Of a stretch of 64,000 bases of DNA, positions 63,951 to 64,000 are shown piece by piece. The notes under the pieces are model-generated. The model saw only the letters and a program-made list of their open reading frames with translations. It was not told the DNA's origin and did no database searches. The translations under genes were made by a program, and so were the position numbers. The stretch spans positions 62,001 through 126,000 of the forward strand of contig CAZNLJ010000003.1 of the NCBI GenBank assembly GCA_964573725.1, given 5' to 3'. Source of the stretch: UBA6168 sp964573725 (lineage in GTDB: Bacteria; Bacteroidota; Bacteroidia; Chitinophagales; Saprospiraceae). Positions within the stretch are counted from its first letter, which is position 1; each line of letters opens with the position of its first letter.

Positions 63951-64000
63951 TCATTGCCCGATACAGGAGCCGATCAAGGTCGCACTGGTCGCATCGGTCA
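63951..64000 (-). CDS. miaB: C-terminal fragment of MiaB (tRNA methylthiotransferase), partial
   Basis: The last 16 codons of a minus-strand gene run to the right edge. The readable residues TDATSATLIGSCIGQ before the stop match the end of the TRAM domain of MiaB (family ends of the type CTSATLxG). The gene order miaB followed by a receiver-less sigma-54 activator is known in Bacteroidota. Only 15 residues support it, so the call is tentative. MiaB would add the methylthio group to i6A37 in tRNA. Confidence 0.5.
   Translation of the reverse strand, partial: TDATSATLIGSCIGQ

Overview
The window looks like a chromosomal segment of a GC-rich Bacteroidota, probably a Saprospiraceae/Lewinella-type organism. 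Lineage markers seen directly are a SusC/SusD/SusE outer-membrane uptake locus, type IX secretion parts (a PorT-like barrel next to ubiE, plus C-terminal sorting domains on several secreted proteins), SprB-type repeats, and several promoters of the Bacteroidota form TTTG-N19/20-TAnnTTTG. The genus assignment is an inference. No rRNA, convincing tRNA, CRISPR array, transposase or phage gene was seen.

Layout. 1-7 kb: the end of a lipoprotein gene, a bidirectional terminator and a 2119-aa alpha-2-macroglobulin-like protein whose thioester motif is altered. 7.3-12.0 kb: an iscS-iscU-iscA iron-sulfur operon, a family 9 glycosyltransferase and glycerol kinase. 12.3-14.4 kb: a small secreted protein, porT and ubiE. 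14.7-16.8 kb: an unusual non-coding zone with three 111-bp tandem repeats, then four decayed tandem copies of the leader, ribosome site and 5' end of the gene that follows, an orphan TRAP-type solute-binding protein (dctP-like). A membrane-anchored GT2 glycosyltransferase lacking a standard DxD motif comes next. 19-30.5 kb, mostly minus strand: an FG-GAP/ASPIC protein, SusE, a SusD carrying an inserted SusE-like double domain, SusC, and a DUF5107-TPR protein. 30.6-37.5 kb: a possible 42-aa ORF with its own terminator, then TetR-TolC-MFP-RND efflux genes with a perfect inverted repeat ahead of tetR. 37.6-46.6 kb: a sensor kinase and a receiver-CRP/FNR fusion regulator, a TauE/SafE protein and a CcoI-type copper ATPase, and divergent hsp20, rhodanese and two universal stress protein genes. 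Two FNR/CRP-like palindromes lie between the divergent arms. 47.5-50.2 kb: a secreted GH5 enzyme of lower apparent GC, flanked by about 0.9 and 1.1 kb of gene-poor DNA. 51.3-57.9 kb: a lipoprotein that resembles the one at the left edge, and a 1984-aa SprB-repeat protein. 58.3-64.0 kb: a vanadium haloperoxidase-like lipoprotein, a GH78 rhamnosidase, a sigma-54 activator and probably the last codons of miaB.

The genes suggest a glycan-feeding organism that places enzymes and adhesins on its surface through type IX secretion. The 37.6-46.6 kb block reads as an oxygen-limitation or copper-oxidase maturation module. The features most worth follow-up are the decayed dctP leader array, the SusD with the internal SusE-like module, and the candidate FNR-type regulon.
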